Shown here: positions 18,114 through 27,037 of the stretch, one piece after another
Position numbering within the stretch: position 1 is the first letter of the stretch
Layout: each line of letters begins with the position of its first letter
NCBI GenBank assembly: GCA_023091735.1
Contig: JALKBU010000694.1
Span: forward strand, 1 to 27,657
Length of the DNA: 27,657 nucleotides
Source: Trichomonas tenax
Taxonomy: Eukaryota; Parabasalia; Trichomonadida; Trichomonadidae
Reading direction: 5' to 3'
Program-made: the position numbers and the translations under genes
The notes under the pieces: generated by a model
Told to the model about the DNA's origin: nothing
The model's database searches: none
Seen by the model: the letters and a program-made list of their open reading frames with translations, nothing else

Positions 18114-18837
18114 ACAACTTTAGTGATCTCGCACTAATCAACTTTCGATTTTTATTGATTCAGAACTCCTTCCATTTGATCAATTTTAATGAAATGAATA
18201 TTTCTTCAAGTTATTTTATTCTCGTTCTTCTTCTTGTGTTCTTCATTCCTTTTCATTGAAAATATAGCACTCATATGTCACTCCATCAAATGCAATGGTA
18301 ATTCCTTTTATTTTCTGTGTTTTAATGGATGAAAATAGTGAAATTTTATCACTTATTAAAATCTTTTTCTGTTTTTGTGATTTTTACTCTGTGGTGATTG
18401 CCTGTAGTTCTTGGTTTTGGAATTTAAGCTTTAGCATCTTACCTTGCATCAGAGCATTCAATGCTTATGCTTTATAAACATAATCAGGCTTTGTCATGAT
18501 AAAAACAGTAGTATCTGCTTTAAATCGGAGTTCTTTGATATTGTTTCTTGAATTTCATACGCATATCCATGAATTATAGCATTCGAATTTTCATTGCAGC
18601 CTTTTGTTGTCATCAAAGGAGACTTGTATTAGTTAGGAATCATCTTTAGCGATACAGACACATGCATTTTACTGTATTAGACTCACTTTCAGCACCATTC
18701 AGCATAGTGATTATTATTTTATGCTGCTTTTAACGAAATAGACGTAATTATGTGTGCTGGATCATGTAGCAAAGCAAATTTTGTCTAAAATTTTCGAGAA
18801 AAATCTTTGATAATGTTAAACGTTCACTGATTCAAAA
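18114..18837. other. Spacer between SH3b and C2-like genes; initiator at 18824-18829
   Basis: AT-rich. A 60-codon frame at 18295-18477 is cysteine- and phenylalanine-rich with no codon bias and is not called. At the right end TCACTG (18824-18829) fits the initiator TCAYW, with A+1 12 nt before the next ATG. The TGACATGTAAA motif is absent here. Confidence 0.5.
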
Positions 18838-20184
18838 ATGTCTAAAAAGCAAACTAAGCGAATACAGGACAGACTGAACAAAATCCTGCTGAAACTGAAT
18901 GACGATGAGGACGACTTGGTGGTCTCTGACTCAGATCCAGGTAGTGATTCGGAATTTATCAGAAATAAAGTTGAATTGAGCGGAATAAGCGAAATTTCTT
19001 CAATTGAGTCTATTGACATTGACTCTGTTTTCGACAGAAAGTCAACAAAGAAATCAGACTCGCAACAAAAGCAACAAAAAGTCTCGAAAATTCCAATCAG
19101 AAGTAAAATAGACGAAAAGAACCTTCCAAGGCCATCCACCAAGGAGCAAAAGGTACACCCTGTAGTTTCATACAGTCAGGAAGCAAAGCAATTCTCAATT
19201 AAACCAGAAAAACCAATTAACTTCTTCGCTGTCGATTTTTCGCAATTTGAACATGCAATTGTTTGTATCTACAAAGGTATGGACTTCCCACGTGCGAGAC
19301 AAGGAGAAAGAAGCACATATGTCATTATGCGCCTTCATGATCAACTACAAGAACTTTCCACACCTATATCATTTGATTCACGTGAGGCTATTTACAATGC
19401 TGGCTTCAAATTAGAAACATTAGGTTTAGATTTCGAAAATTTCACTCCTGTTATAGAAGTGTATGATTTTCAAGGCGAAAACCAACGCGAACTTCTCGGT
19501 ATCGGATACATTCAGCTGCAGATGGCAAAGAGACAAGAAAAGTTTTGTACGGTTCTTCATGACACATGGGTGAATATTTACACGATTAACACACACATCA
19601 AGTGTGGAAGAGTCTTAATTACATTGATATTCTATGACAACGAGGAGGACATTCAAGGTCTTATCAAGAATCCTAACGAAAGCCCTGTTAAGAAGCCAGA
19701 AGAGCAAGAAAAACCTATAAATGAGCCTCCACAACCAACAAGACCTGTTAGAAAGGAAACAGCCGCTGTTCAAGCAGAAGTCTTTGAGATACCTACAAGA
19801 GAGGAAGATTCGCTATTCGAAAGTGAAGATTTTAACATCCCAATCCGTCAGGAGACATCTTGGAAGACAAAAGTTTGGAACCAATCAAAAGAAAAACAAA
19901 AAGCAATTGATGAATCATTTTCAAGTGAAACAAGCTTCCATAAACGGAAACCAGCTAAGTCATCAGTACCAAAGAACATCAAGTTTGTAACAGAGCTTGA
20001 TATGTCAGATGATGAAGGAGTTCCAGAGCAAGAAAATAAGTCTGATTCCAAGCAAAATGTCGAATCAAGTGTTATTTCTTCACAAGGCGGATTCTTCACT
20101 AAGAGGCGCTCTAAAGCAGCCAAACCTAGTGAAACACCAAAGACGAAATATACTAGCTATGCAGATTATGGATATTGGAACTAA
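18838..20184 (+). CDS. C2-domain-like protein with disordered acidic flanks
   Basis: 448 residues. The basic start (MSKKQTKRIQ) is followed by an acidic, Ser/Asp-rich region (about 22-65). Residues about 128-268 look like a C2 beta-sandwich: HAIVCIYKGMDFPRAR (first strand and loop), STYVIMRLHDQ, then TPVIEVYDFQGENQRELLGIGYIQLQM, the usual late-strand pattern of C2 domains. Classical calcium-binding aspartates are not evident, so calcium-independent binding to membrane or protein is more likely. The C-terminal 170 residues are charged and low in complexity. Such architectures occur in centriole, basal body and trafficking proteins; the exact family is not recognised. The stop lies 45 bp from that of the convergent ATG16-like gene. 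Confidence 0.7.
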   Translation: MSKKQTKRIQDRLNKILLKLNDDEDDLVVSDSDPGSDSEFIRNKVELSGISEISSIESIDIDSVFDRKSTKKSDSQQKQQKVSKIPIRSKIDEKNLPRPSTKEQKVHPVVSYSQEAKQFSIKPEKPINFFAVDFSQFEHAIVCIYKGMDFPRARQGERSTYVIMRLHDQLQELSTPISFDSREAIYNAGFKLETLGLDFENFTPVIEVYDFQGENQRELLGIGYIQLQMAKRQEKFCTVLHDTWVNIYTINTHIKCGRVLITLIFYDNEEDIQGLIKNPNESPVKKPEEQEKPINEPPQPTRPVRKETAAVQAEVFEIPTREEDSLFESEDFNIPIRQETSWKTKVWNQSKEKQKAIDESFSSETSFHKRKPAKSSVPKNIKFVTELDMSDDEGVPEQENKSDSKQNVESSVISSQGGFFTKRRSKAAKPSETPKTKYTSYADYGYWN

Positions 20185-20229
20185 TCCTTTTGTTTTTTTA
20201 GGGAAAAATAAAATGTATGTAGAATTTTT
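20185..20229. terminator. Shared 3' gap of two convergent genes
   Basis: Only 45 bp separate the two stop codons. The gap holds a T-run and AATAAA on the plus strand, and the minus-strand stop is read as TAAA. Two transcripts must end here, so their 3' ends probably overlap. Confidence 0.4.
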
Positions 20230-21819
20230 TTACTGATGCCAGAATTTAACACATCCATCTTTGTCACCAGTGGCAAGGAGTCCATGACCTACACTTGCAG
20301 CTACACAGCACACTGGTTCGTTGTGGACCTTTGTTGTTCCTCTGAGGTTGAAATTAGACAAATCATATTCATAAATATCACCTGTTGTGCTTCCAATGAT
20401 GACATCACCATATACGACACCCATCTGGATCTTGGATGAAGGAAGTCCGGCTTGCTGGAAGTTGATAGATCCAACAATAGCTCTTTCTCTCATATCAACA
20501 TATGACATTGTTCTGTCTTCAGATATTGTCAAGACTTTGAGAGCGTTTTGGTTGCCAACTGCCTGAATGATCTGTTGCTTGTGAGCCTTTAATTCGAAGG
20601 CAACTTCGGAAGTTCTGATATCATAGCCTCTCAAGTATCCGTCGAAGTGGGCTGTAACAATGAGGGACTCTCCCTGCCATGGAATGACTGAGTTAGCTGT
20701 AGATGTAGCAATAATTGTTTTAATTGGCTCACTCTTGCTGACATCGAATAATCTAATGCTTTGATTTCTTCCTGTTGTGATGAACTTGTTTTCTGTAATG
20801 AATGCAGCATCTGTAACACATGTTCCTTTATCTGCACCGACGTTCATTCTCATTTCGAAATTTGACGTGTGGTATAATCTAACGCCACCATCATAGCTGC
20901 TCGTGAGCATAGCCGTGTCACTTGGTGAGAATTTGATTGACATGATTGTCTTCGATGATTCCGTCAACCTCTTGACTCTTGAATTATCATCTGTTCTGAT
21001 AACCATAACGGACGAATCCTCAGATCCTGAAGCGAAATATGGCTGCACGTTTGCGAAAGCAAGAGCAGTGATTGATCCACGATGCTCTTTGAATCTTGTG
21101 TCAAGCTTGATGTCGTTGATAAACATCTGTGCTTCTTTGTTCTCGAAATCATCATTGAGAATTGAATCATCGGAATCGTCTGGATTTTCTGCGTCAGGAA
21201 GTGGAGCTCTCATTTTCTCCGAATCATTCGCTGGAATATTGCGTGAATTTGTTTGTGAGTATTCTTCATTACGGTATTCGACTTCGGTGCTTCTGAGTTT
21301 AAGAAGTTTAGCAGTAATGCGATCTCGTTCATTTGCAAGTGCTTCAACTTGTTTTGTCATTACATCTTTGGCCTTATTCGCCATTTGTGCTTGAGCGCTC
21401 TTACGAGTTATTTCCTGCTCCATCTGATGAATCTGATTGCTGAGATTCGTGTGCTTATGTGCGATTTCGTCCATATTAGTTTTAATCTTAAAATGATCTT
21501 TGCTTAAGTTCTGTATTTCGATGTCTATAAGTCCAATACTGGTTTTTGCAGATTCAATTTGGTCTTTTTGAGATATAATTTCGCCATTTATTCTCTTGAT
21601 GTCATTCTTGAGCTTTCCTGATTCAGAATTGGATTCAAGATCACTTTCGAGTTTCTTTACTTCAGCTTGTAACCTCGGAATGTCATTTTTTAACGAATTT
21701 TGAGTTTCAATTTCTTGCAAAATTGCTTCGGACATGTGTACAGCATCATCCCAGAAGCTTTCGTTCTTAATCACATCATCACGAGACTTTAAATTCGAAA
21801 AAATGCTTGACAAATCCAT
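20230..21819 (-). CDS. ATG16: ATG16-like protein: coiled coil plus C-terminal WD40 propeller
   Basis: 529 residues, close to the length of animal ATG16L1. The N-terminal segment (1-40) would be the ATG5-binding region. A long coiled coil spans about 40-190 (KNDIPRLQAEVKKLESDLES and onwards). An acidic linker (about 200-235) leads to seven WD-type repeats from about 240 to the end, including ISEDRTMSYVDMRERAIVGS and a final KDGCVKFWHQ. In the family, ATG16 joins ATG5-ATG12 and sets where ATG8 is attached to phosphatidylethanolamine on autophagosome and other membranes. The same architecture occurs in other WD40/coiled-coil proteins, so the name is a moderate-confidence assignment. The promoter region is shared with the acyltransferase gene. 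The gene is convergent with the C2-like gene. Confidence 0.65.
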   Translation of the reverse strand: MDLSSIFSNLKSRDDVIKNESFWDDAVHMSEAILQEIETQNSLKNDIPRLQAEVKKLESDLESNSESGKLKNDIKRINGEIISQKDQIESAKTSIGLIDIEIQNLSKDHFKIKTNMDEIAHKHTNLSNQIHQMEQEITRKSAQAQMANKAKDVMTKQVEALANERDRITAKLLKLRSTEVEYRNEEYSQTNSRNIPANDSEKMRAPLPDAENPDDSDDSILNDDFENKEAQMFINDIKLDTRFKEHRGSITALAFANVQPYFASGSEDSSVMVIRTDDNSRVKRLTESSKTIMSIKFSPSDTAMLTSSYDGGVRLYHTSNFEMRMNVGADKGTCVTDAAFITENKFITTGRNQSIRLFDVSKSEPIKTIIATSTANSVIPWQGESLIVTAHFDGYLRGYDIRTSEVAFELKAHKQQIIQAVGNQNALKVLTISEDRTMSYVDMRERAIVGSINFQQAGLPSSKIQMGVVYGDVIIGSTTGDIYEYDLSNFNLRGTTKVHNEPVCCVAASVGHGLLATGDKDGCVKFWHQ

Positions 21820-21851
21820 TTTAAAATAAATGTCAGATTTCTATTAAAATA

Positions 21852-22013
21852 TGATATGTAAAACCGGAAATTTGTCATGTAAATAGATTTGTTATGTAAA
21901 TCGATTTGTGCCATGTAAACATAATTTATGGCATGTAAACAAAATTTATTAAATAATGTTTTTTGGCATTTTATGTGATTTATGTCAAGTAAATATAATT
22001 TATGACATGTAAA
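21852..22013 (+). promoter_or_regulatory. Tandem array of TGNCATGTAAA motif units in a head-to-head spacer
   Basis: Seven units on the plus strand begin at 21852, 21873, 21890, 21909, 21929, 21983 and 22003, with a degenerate one at 21964. Most spacings are 17-21 bp, about two helical turns. The fourth base varies freely (A, T, C, G) while ATGTAAA is nearly fixed. Several units are followed by an A/T-rich AATTTA-like tail, giving a repeat unit of about 20 bp. The array occupies most of the 252 bp between the ATG16-like and acyltransferase starts. Confidence 0.65.
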
Positions 22014-22071
22014 TAAGATTCAGCGATGTCATTATTGACCACTTTCCAATTCAAAATAAGATTTTTAGAAA

Positions 22072-23037
22072 ATGGTCAGTTTTACTCGTCTCCATCCCCC
22101 AGTCAATCCCGACAAGCAGTACTCGAACCAGACGGAGCTCAGCCATGTTTCTTACGAGGAATTGGTCGAATTAAGGAAATTGCCTGTTTATACACGAAAT
22201 GAAAAAATATTGCAAGTAATTTACTTCATTTTGCTCGGAATTCCTAAGGTTATCATTACGCTTGTATACTCACTCATCGCATTCACCAGTTTCATGATTG
22301 CTTGCTTTGTTTGGAGATTAGCAGGAAGATCTGAAGATTTTAGGAAGAAGCTCCAAGTGTACTATGCCGTCATTGCTAGGATCTTCTTGTTCATCTTAGG
22401 ATACCATAAAATCAACTATCACGGTGAATTAGATTCTGATGCAAGATTTTTGGTTTGCAACCATGTTACTTTCTTTGACGGTTGGTTCTTCTTATCATTT
22501 GCGCCAAGGCCTCTTGCGAAGAAGGAGCTCTTCGGACTTCCAATAATTGGTGATATGTTGGAAGTTTTTGATGGCATTCCAGTCGACAGATCAAAGAATT
22601 CCGGTGTTTCAAAGAAGCTCATCGATAATGCTCTTGATTCTGAAGCACCACCTGCGATGCTTGCACCAGAGGGAGCAACAACATCCGGTCTTTACATGTT
22701 CAAATTCCATCTCGGAGCATTTCTCTCTGATCTTCCTGTTCAGCCAATTGCTATTCGCTACACAATAATGGGAATGCCACACGATATATCGCACTTGTCG
22801 TTCTTGCACCACAGCCTATGGCACACATTGATTTGGCTTGGAATACCATCGATCAAAACAGATATTTATTTCTTCGATCCAATGTCAATTAAGACAGAAG
22901 GAAAGAACCAACCGTCGATATTTGCAGAACAAGTTGAACTTAAGATCGCAAACTTCCTTGGTGTTAGGGCCATTGATCAAACCAACTCTGCTATATTCAA
23001 AGCAAAGCCAAAAGAAGAAGGTGAAACAAAACAATAA
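22072..23037 (+). CDS. LPCAT/AGPAT-type lysophospholipid acyltransferase (PlsC family)
   Basis: 321 residues. A hydrophobic double segment at about 45-83 anchors it in the membrane (probably ER). Catalytic motif I is NHVTFFD with His131 and Asp136 (HX4D). Motif II GIPVDR lies at about 169-173. Motif III is EGATTSG at 200-206, where plain AGPATs have EGTRS, and is closer to the LPCAT/LPEAT branch. It transfers an acyl chain from acyl-CoA to a lysophospholipid or lysophosphatidate in phospholipid remodelling. The EF-hands of animal LPCAT1/2 are absent. A TCAAAATA site lies about 20 nt before the ATG, and the motif array ends 58 bp upstream. Family assignment is firm; the substrate is not known. 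Confidence 0.88.
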   Translation: MVSFTRLHPPVNPDKQYSNQTELSHVSYEELVELRKLPVYTRNEKILQVIYFILLGIPKVIITLVYSLIAFTSFMIACFVWRLAGRSEDFRKKLQVYYAVIARIFLFILGYHKINYHGELDSDARFLVCNHVTFFDGWFFLSFAPRPLAKKELFGLPIIGDMLEVFDGIPVDRSKNSGVSKKLIDNALDSEAPPAMLAPEGATTSGLYMFKFHLGAFLSDLPVQPIAIRYTIMGMPHDISHLSFLHHSLWHTLIWLGIPSIKTDIYFFDPMSIKTEGKNQPSIFAEQVELKIANFLGVRAIDQTNSAIFKAKPKEEGETKQ

Positions 23038-23216
23038 TCATTATTAAAAACTCTTTCACTATCCTAATTTTTGAAGTGTTTCCTAGTAAACAATAATATA
23101 ATATTTAATAATGAACAAACAATAAATATAAAAAGATCTTGACTGAATCAACATAATCAATAAAACAAGAGATAAAATAAAAAGAAAAGAAATTAGCTAT
23201 AATTCTCTTCTATCAA
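23038..23216. other. Short tail-to-tail spacer
   Basis: 179 bp of AT-rich DNA between convergent stop codons. AATAAA-like words occur on both strands. The TGACATGTAAA motif is absent. Confidence 0.5.
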
Positions 23217-24239
23217 TCATATCTCTTCTTCAAAAAGCTCAACCTTAGTCAAGGTTTGGGTTTTATCAAAGTTAAAGTTAATATTAAATGGAAGAGATAA
23301 TTTCTCATAGATAAGCTTCAAATGATTAGTAAACTCAATAAGCGATGACCTAAGCTGTGTAATATCATCCTGGAAGGATATCGAACACTCCATTAAATTC
23401 GATATTGTTAAACATGATGTTGTTATAGTTGAACGAATGTTGGATATCTGATATGATGAAGTCAAACTTAGAGGGATGCCTTTCGATAATATAGATATAG
23501 CTAATGATGAAATTTGAATCATTGATTTCTTAAATGTCGGAAAATCAAAGTTTTCGAATCGCTTAGAGGCAGGCAATGCAAATGTATCATCAACAAGTTT
23601 CCTTACATGAAACGCAATCGAATATAATTGATTATACCGAATCATTGATTTATCTTGAGTTGTACGGCATCCGCAAACAGACTTTTTGATGGTATCAAGG
23701 GCTTCAAAAAGGTATTGGAAGGCTTCTTGCATTAAGTCATAATATTGAGTAGTTCCTCCAGCGTTAATAGAGTGCGCTGATTCGGCGAAATGCTCTAATT
23801 TCGTGAGGAACTTCGTTGCGTTCTTGGCATAATATGTGTTTTTTCGATCCTGATTTAATTGCAATAATGAAGATTTTGGACGACGTGAATCGAGCTGTGA
23901 TATAGTAAGGGCGTTGAATTTCTTGAAGTTTTCGGACAATTCTTGGAATTGTAATGAAAATTCAGTGTAAATTCCATCAGGTAATTTATTTGTAAAAAAT
24001 TTATATGCCTTTTGAAGCAGTGCGAAGGAGTCAGCCGAAGACTTCATCTCATGGCAAGTGTTTTTTATCATTCTAGGAGCGACAATTGTTCGAACTGTCC
24101 TGGCGGAAGGAACTAATCTCTCTCTATAACTCAGCAAGGCTGAATTCGGGCGCATGTTGTTGTTGATATTCAATGGGATAATCGCTCTTTTGGATGTTTG
24201 AGGTCGATAAGAGATTGGATACACTGTGTTCATTTTCAA
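23217..24239 (-). CDS. Hypothetical helical protein (340 aa)
   Basis: Not recognised. The ATG is at 24239, with a second in-frame ATG two codons later. About residues 1-60 are basic, Arg/Ser/Asn-rich and probably disordered. From about 65 to 330 the protein is almost all helical, with regularly spaced aromatic and leucine residues (FALLQKAYKFFTNKL, YYDLMQEAFQYLFEALDTIKKS, IRYNQLYSIAFHVRKL), suggesting a helical bundle. There is a short CGC cluster near residue 190, no membrane segment and an acidic end (VELFEEEI). It lies on the same strand as, and downstream of, the kinase gene. A cytoskeletal or scaffold role is conceivable, but nothing shows it. Confidence 0.7.
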   Translation of the reverse strand: MKMNTVYPISYRPQTSKRAIIPLNINNNMRPNSALLSYRERLVPSARTVRTIVAPRMIKNTCHEMKSSADSFALLQKAYKFFTNKLPDGIYTEFSLQFQELSENFKKFNALTISQLDSRRPKSSLLQLNQDRKNTYYAKNATKFLTKLEHFAESAHSINAGGTTQYYDLMQEAFQYLFEALDTIKKSVCGCRTTQDKSMIRYNQLYSIAFHVRKLVDDTFALPASKRFENFDFPTFKKSMIQISSLAISILSKGIPLSLTSSYQISNIRSTITTSCLTISNLMECSISFQDDITQLRSSLIEFTNHLKLIYEKLSLPFNINFNFDKTQTLTKVELFEEEI

Positions 24240-24555
24240 TAAAAATTTTGGTTTTTAAAAAACACAAGTTTTTCTATTTTGTAGAGATTTTTATTCATAT
24301 TTAAAGAGCATTTATCAAAAATAAATAATCCAATAAAAAATAAAAACGAGCCATTTTAATTTAAAATACTTTGGATTATGATTGTTACTATTTTTACTAC
24401 AATATTTTTTCATTCAAGTGTTTTATTGTTGAAAAAGGGGGTTTCCTATCCATTTGGATGAAAATGGAGTTTAAATATGACTGAATTTAATAAACAAAAC
24501 TCTATAATCTTTAAAACAACAAAAACTAATATAAACACTCTATAGCTAATATAGA
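24240..24555. other. Upstream spacer of the 340-aa gene
   Basis: AT-rich with long T-runs. No TGACATGTAAA motif, initiator match or gene was found. Confidence 0.45.
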
Positions 24556-25590
24556 TTAATAGCAGGATAACAGTGGCTTCGGAAGAGCCGGCCTAACAAT
24601 TGGAGTGAAATCAATGGGAATTGCTGTTCTTGGACGGATTCTAAGATGGAATTCCTCGGTGATTTGAACTTTTGTTGGTTGGTAGTCAAAATCACCGGTC
24701 TCAAGAAGGGCAGCAGCTGAAGGTCTTTGGGAAGGAACTAAATTTAACATATGTTGTATATGATTAATAATTGGGCCATACTTTTCTTTCATTTCGTCAG
24801 TGAACTTAGATGCTAAGATATTGCTTGGAATCGCATATTTTATGTATCGCTTGTAATCTTTGAAATTTAACACTTCTGGCCAAGCCTTCGTGTCTGGGGC
24901 CCCGCAAATACCAAATATCTGCATTAGAATATATTCTGATTGCATATTTGAAGAGAAAAGCAGCTTCTTAGAAATAAGTTGGTAGAATAAGACAGCAGTT
25001 GCCCAAATATCGACAGAAGAATCAAACTTTGTGGAGCCAAGGAGCATCTCTGGTGCACTATACGGTGGAGTTCCACATAAGGACATTGGTTCTTTTGTAT
25101 CAAATGAGATTGCAAGGCCGAAATCGGCGAGTTTTGCATGGCAACCTCCTTGAATAAGAATATTGGCGGGCTTAATATCTTGATGAATAATTTTGTGGGC
25201 ATTTAAATATGAGAGTGCGCTCAATATTTGATTCATGAACATGACAACGTGATTGGCTTGAAGAGTATTGGAATCTAAAAGAGCTAGCAAGTCCTGTTCA
25301 CAATATTCCATTGAGATATAATAAGAATGGTCGTTTTTTGAATAGAAAATATCATATATTTTAACGATATTTGGGTGATCGAGTTTTTTCAGGATTGTCA
25401 CCTCGTTGATAACTCTCTTTTCATCGAGTTTACGAGCATAATTATCTTTCAATTTTTTCAATGCAACAATCTTCTGTGTCTTTATATCAATGGATTTAGT
25501 GACATTGCCGAATGCACCATCGCCGATTGACTCGATTAATCTGAAGCGTGATTCAACTTGGTCAATTGTAGTACATAAGTCATTCAGCAT
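24556..25590 (-). CDS. Serine/threonine protein kinase, CMGC-like, with HQD instead of HRD
   Basis: 344 residues from the first ATG at 25590; the frame runs on upstream but contains no earlier in-frame ATG. The kinase domain covers about 16-320: glycine loop GDGAFG (23-28), Lys45 in VALKKL, Glu63 in the C-helix, catalytic loop HQDIKPAN (His136, Asp138, Lys140, Asn143), DFG at 156-158, CGTPPYSAPE, then DIWATAVLFYQLIS. ICGAPDTKAWPEV resembles the CDK/MAPK insert region, while the CGTPPYSAPE activation segment is of the AGC/CAMK sort, so the subfamily is mixed. The HRD arginine is glutamine, so activation-loop phosphorylation may not be needed. All catalytic residues are present, so it should be active. 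A TCAAAATG word overlaps the start codon. Confidence 0.9.
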   Translation of the reverse strand: MLNDLCTTIDQVESRFRLIESIGDGAFGNVTKSIDIKTQKIVALKKLKDNYARKLDEKRVINEVTILKKLDHPNIVKIYDIFYSKNDHSYYISMEYCEQDLLALLDSNTLQANHVVMFMNQILSALSYLNAHKIIHQDIKPANILIQGGCHAKLADFGLAISFDTKEPMSLCGTPPYSAPEMLLGSTKFDSSVDIWATAVLFYQLISKKLLFSSNMQSEYILMQIFGICGAPDTKAWPEVLNFKDYKRYIKYAIPSNILASKFTDEMKEKYGPIINHIQHMLNLVPSQRPSAAALLETGDFDYQPTKVQITEEFHLRIRPRTAIPIDFTPIVRPALPKPLLSCY

Positions 25591-25859
25591 TTTGAAAGGC
25601 CAAATTACCCGGACACTTTTTTCATCTCGAAAATTTTTATCTAAATATTCGTTTTGATGGTTTGCAATATCATACTTTTGTTTTGAAAGAAGGCACACAA
25701 TTTTGATAGTAAATTAATTGTTCTGTCAATTTTTTTTTAAAATTCGTCATCAAAAGTAAAATAATACAAACATTATTAAATTCAAATGTATGTGTAATAA
25801 TTTTGCAAAATTTGTCACATAAACGGGATTTTGTCATGTAAAACATTTTTTTCCCACAA
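25591..25859. promoter_or_regulatory. Head-to-head promoter region with two motif units
   Basis: TGTCACATAAA (25813-25823) and TGTCATGTAAA (25832-25842) lie 19 bp apart on the plus strand, matching the unit spacing at 17245 and in the 21852-22013 array. The second ends 17 bp before the next start codon, so if it is a promoter element it acts very close to the gene. Confidence 0.45.
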
Positions 25860-26402
25860 ATGGAACATTTACCCAATTTTTCACAATTCCGACAAAGCCT
25901 CTTGAATTTCATAAATAAGGGATCCGATTTTAATTATGCAAGGAAGTTCTTCCAAGAAGTAGTTCAGCCGCATTTAAATAGTCTAAAAAATGGCGAAATC
26001 GCGTTAGCAGATATTCAACAATTATTTGCAGCCACAAGGTATAAAATTCGAACGATCAATGACATGAGCCTTAGAGCTTTATACTCCCTGCGGTGGAATT
26101 GTTTTCTTGATGAATTTTATTATCTTCTCAATAGCGAAATAGCAAAAAATATGTTCGTTAATATTGTAATTGATTCATATATTTTAGATTTCCAACTTGA
26201 TCCTCGAAATCCTATAATTAAGGGTACTACAGAATTAACCATTGATGATAACAGCCCAGATCAATTATCTTTAAATCTGTATGGAATAGCTGGTTCGAGT
26301 GTTTCAAGAGTTGAGTTTCAGAAGTTTTCAACATCAGCAAATGGTGGATCAACCATGTCTATTCAATCCCGAATGGGTAGATCAAATAAATTTGGGATGT
26401 AG
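25860..26402 (+). CDS. Hypothetical protein (180 aa)
   Basis: Not recognised. The ATG is at 25860. The first 110 residues look helical (FSQFRQSLLNFINKGSDF, NEFYYLL-type segments). Two hydrophobic stretches near residues 97-118 are too weak for a membrane span. The last 60 residues are Ser/Gly/Thr-rich and basic at the end (SRMGRSNKFGM), likely disordered. It is divergent from the kinase gene and shares its upstream region. It is AT-rich with a TAG stop. Confidence 0.65.
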   Translation: MEHLPNFSQFRQSLLNFINKGSDFNYARKFFQEVVQPHLNSLKNGEIALADIQQLFAATRYKIRTINDMSLRALYSLRWNCFLDEFYYLLNSEIAKNMFVNIVIDSYILDFQLDPRNPIIKGTTELTIDDNSPDQLSLNLYGIAGSSVSRVEFQKFSTSANGGSTMSIQSRMGRSNKFGM

Positions 26403-27037
26403 TTTTTTTACAACAACGAAGATTTTATCTGTTTTTACGTGTTGTACTTTTTTAAATTACCCTACTTTTCCTACATCGGGACTAAAAAATAGGTAAATTT
26501 TAGAATCTATACAATATAACTATAGTGGAAGACTTTATTTTGTGGATATCGATAGAGAACGACCATAAGAAACATCAGCATGAATATGAGGTGAATTTGA
26601 AGTGTTGAATGAAATTGATGAGATTATTAAAATTTGAAATACAGTCCAGGGTTAGGGGTGGAATCTACAGTATGATGTTAGTATGTTTGAAATGGTAGAA
26701 AGCTTGTATCAATTGTATTGAAACAAACTGAATCTGAATCAAGATCATTAGGATCCTATAGGGCTTGCTTTATTATACACTGAACCCGCTATATTACCAA
26801 CATTATTTTTTTAAGATTCTTTCGCATTAATATAAGTACCAGATGACTTAATTTTATTCCAACCGTTTGATGTTTAATTTTTAAGTTTTTGCCATAAGCC
26901 AACATTGTCGTTACTCATTTTTAATAAAATTAAAATAATGTTGTTTTACTCTGTTTTACGTTATTATACTTTACCGATCCGTCGACAATATGAAGTTCCA
27001 TATAGGACCTTGGCGAAATAAGTTCTTTGTATTTTTC
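26403..27037. other. AT-rich spacer without a gene
   Basis: About 630 bp of AT-rich DNA. No ATG-initiated frame of useful length, tRNA or motif copy was found. Confidence 0.5.

Noticed and set aside
18295..18477. ATG-started frame of 60 codons, plus strand
   Set aside because: It is rich in Phe and Cys as expected of T-rich DNA, with no bias or motif. A genuine small membrane protein cannot be excluded.
21852..22013. Reading the motif array as a CRISPR array
   Set aside because: The units are 11 bp with 6-9 bp A/T-rich spacers that resemble each other, the setting is eukaryotic, and no cas genes are present.
25591..25698. Upstream extension of the kinase frame to a GTG
   Set aside because: GTG is not a normal nuclear start in eukaryotes. 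The first ATG (25590) directly precedes a complete kinase domain.
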